A stretch of DNA of 6,687 nucleotides from NCBI GenBank assembly GCA_900552255.1, contig URZF01000089.1, forward strand, positions 1 to 6,687. The letters are read 5' to 3'. Below are positions 6,554 through 6,687 of this stretch, piece after piece (positions within the stretch are counted from its first letter, which is position 1; each line of letters starts with the position of its first letter). The DNA comes from an uncultured Eubacteriales bacterium (GTDB lineage: Bacteria; Bacillota; Clostridia; Oscillospirales; CAG-272). Below the pieces are notes generated by a model. It made no database searches, was not told where the DNA came from, and was given only the letters and a program-made list of their open reading frames with translations. The position numbers were made by a program, and so were the translations under genes.

Positions 6554-6582
6554 ATTATATCGGAGAACATACGATTTGTCAA
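6554..6582 (-). promoter_or_regulatory. Consensus promoter of the Re-citrate synthase operon
   Basis: On the minus strand TTGACA (6577-6582) and TATAAT (6554-6559) are separated by 17 bp, a perfect match to the housekeeping consensus in both hexamers and spacing. Transcription would start near 6547-6549, giving a leader of about 40 nt before the TTG codon. Confidence 0.94.
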
Positions 6583-6628
6583 TGCTTCTTGTGAAATTTT
6601 TTCGATGAAATATGAAATATCCTAAGTG

Positions 6629-6645
6629 ACATAGTAAATCTATGT
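6629..6645. repeat. Short inverted repeat upstream of the citrate promoter
   Basis: ACATAG (6629-6634) and CTATGT (6640-6645) form a perfect 6-bp inverted repeat with a 5-nt spacer in AT-rich DNA, about 47 bp upstream of the -35 hexamer. It could be a binding site for a second regulator, or part of the control region or weak terminator of a gene beyond the window edge. Nothing else was recognised between 6583 and 6687. Confidence 0.35.
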
Positions 6646-6687
6646 ATTTTTGCATTAAAAATCATTCTATCTATTAAAATCTGTAAC

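Noticed and set aside
6606..6619. Direct repeat TGAAATA twice in tandem
   Set aside because: Two copies of a 7-bp AT-rich unit are easily explained by base composition.
6650..6680. Possible rightward promoter (TTGCAT ... TAAAAT) at the window edge
   Set aside because: The -35 match is poor and the spacing is 19 bp. AT-rich DNA gives such matches often, and no downstream gene is visible.

Overview
The window looks like a chromosomal segment of a Bacillota (Firmicutes) bacterium, most likely class Clostridia. Four things suggest this: the rplU-prp-rpmA ribosomal operon, an L27 with a cleavable N-terminal leader next to the Prp protease that removes it, consensus sigma-A-type promoters with strong AGGAGG-like ribosome binding sites, and a Re-type (Clostridium kluyveri-like) citrate synthase clustered with aconitase and isocitrate dehydrogenase. 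Coding DNA is fairly GC-rich, while the promoter regions at both ends are AT-rich. I cannot name genus or species.

Left block, plus strand (1-1210). An extended -10 promoter (32-61) is followed by a structured 5' leader, probably the L21 leader (79-111), then rplU (L21), prp (cysteine protease for L27) and rpmA (L27). Two small hairpins lie between prp and rpmA. An intrinsic terminator closes the operon.

Junction (1161-1291). The ribosomal operon and the next operon converge here. Three stem-loops in a row occupy about 110 bp, and the outer two look like intrinsic terminators with A-tracts and T-tracts on both sides.

Right block, minus strand (read from 6687 down to 1292). A perfect-consensus promoter (TTGACA, 17 bp, TATAAT) with a GntR-type palindrome at its start site drives four closely spaced genes: Re-citrate synthase (TTG start), a GntR/FCD-family regulator, a single-chain aconitase and an isocitrate/isopropylmalate-family dehydrogenase. 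Together the enzymes convert oxaloacetate plus acetyl-CoA to citrate, isocitrate and 2-oxoglutarate, the oxidative arm of an incomplete TCA cycle that feeds glutamate synthesis in many anaerobes. The embedded regulator probably controls its own operon through the palindrome.

No mobile element, CRISPR array, tRNA or rRNA was seen, and no gap between genes exceeds 181 bp. The gene content is mostly recognisable. The points most worth following up are the regulator/operator arrangement, a perfect 10-bp-arm hairpin inside the icd N-terminal extension that starts at an internal ATG, and the cofactor-site residues of the dehydrogenase.
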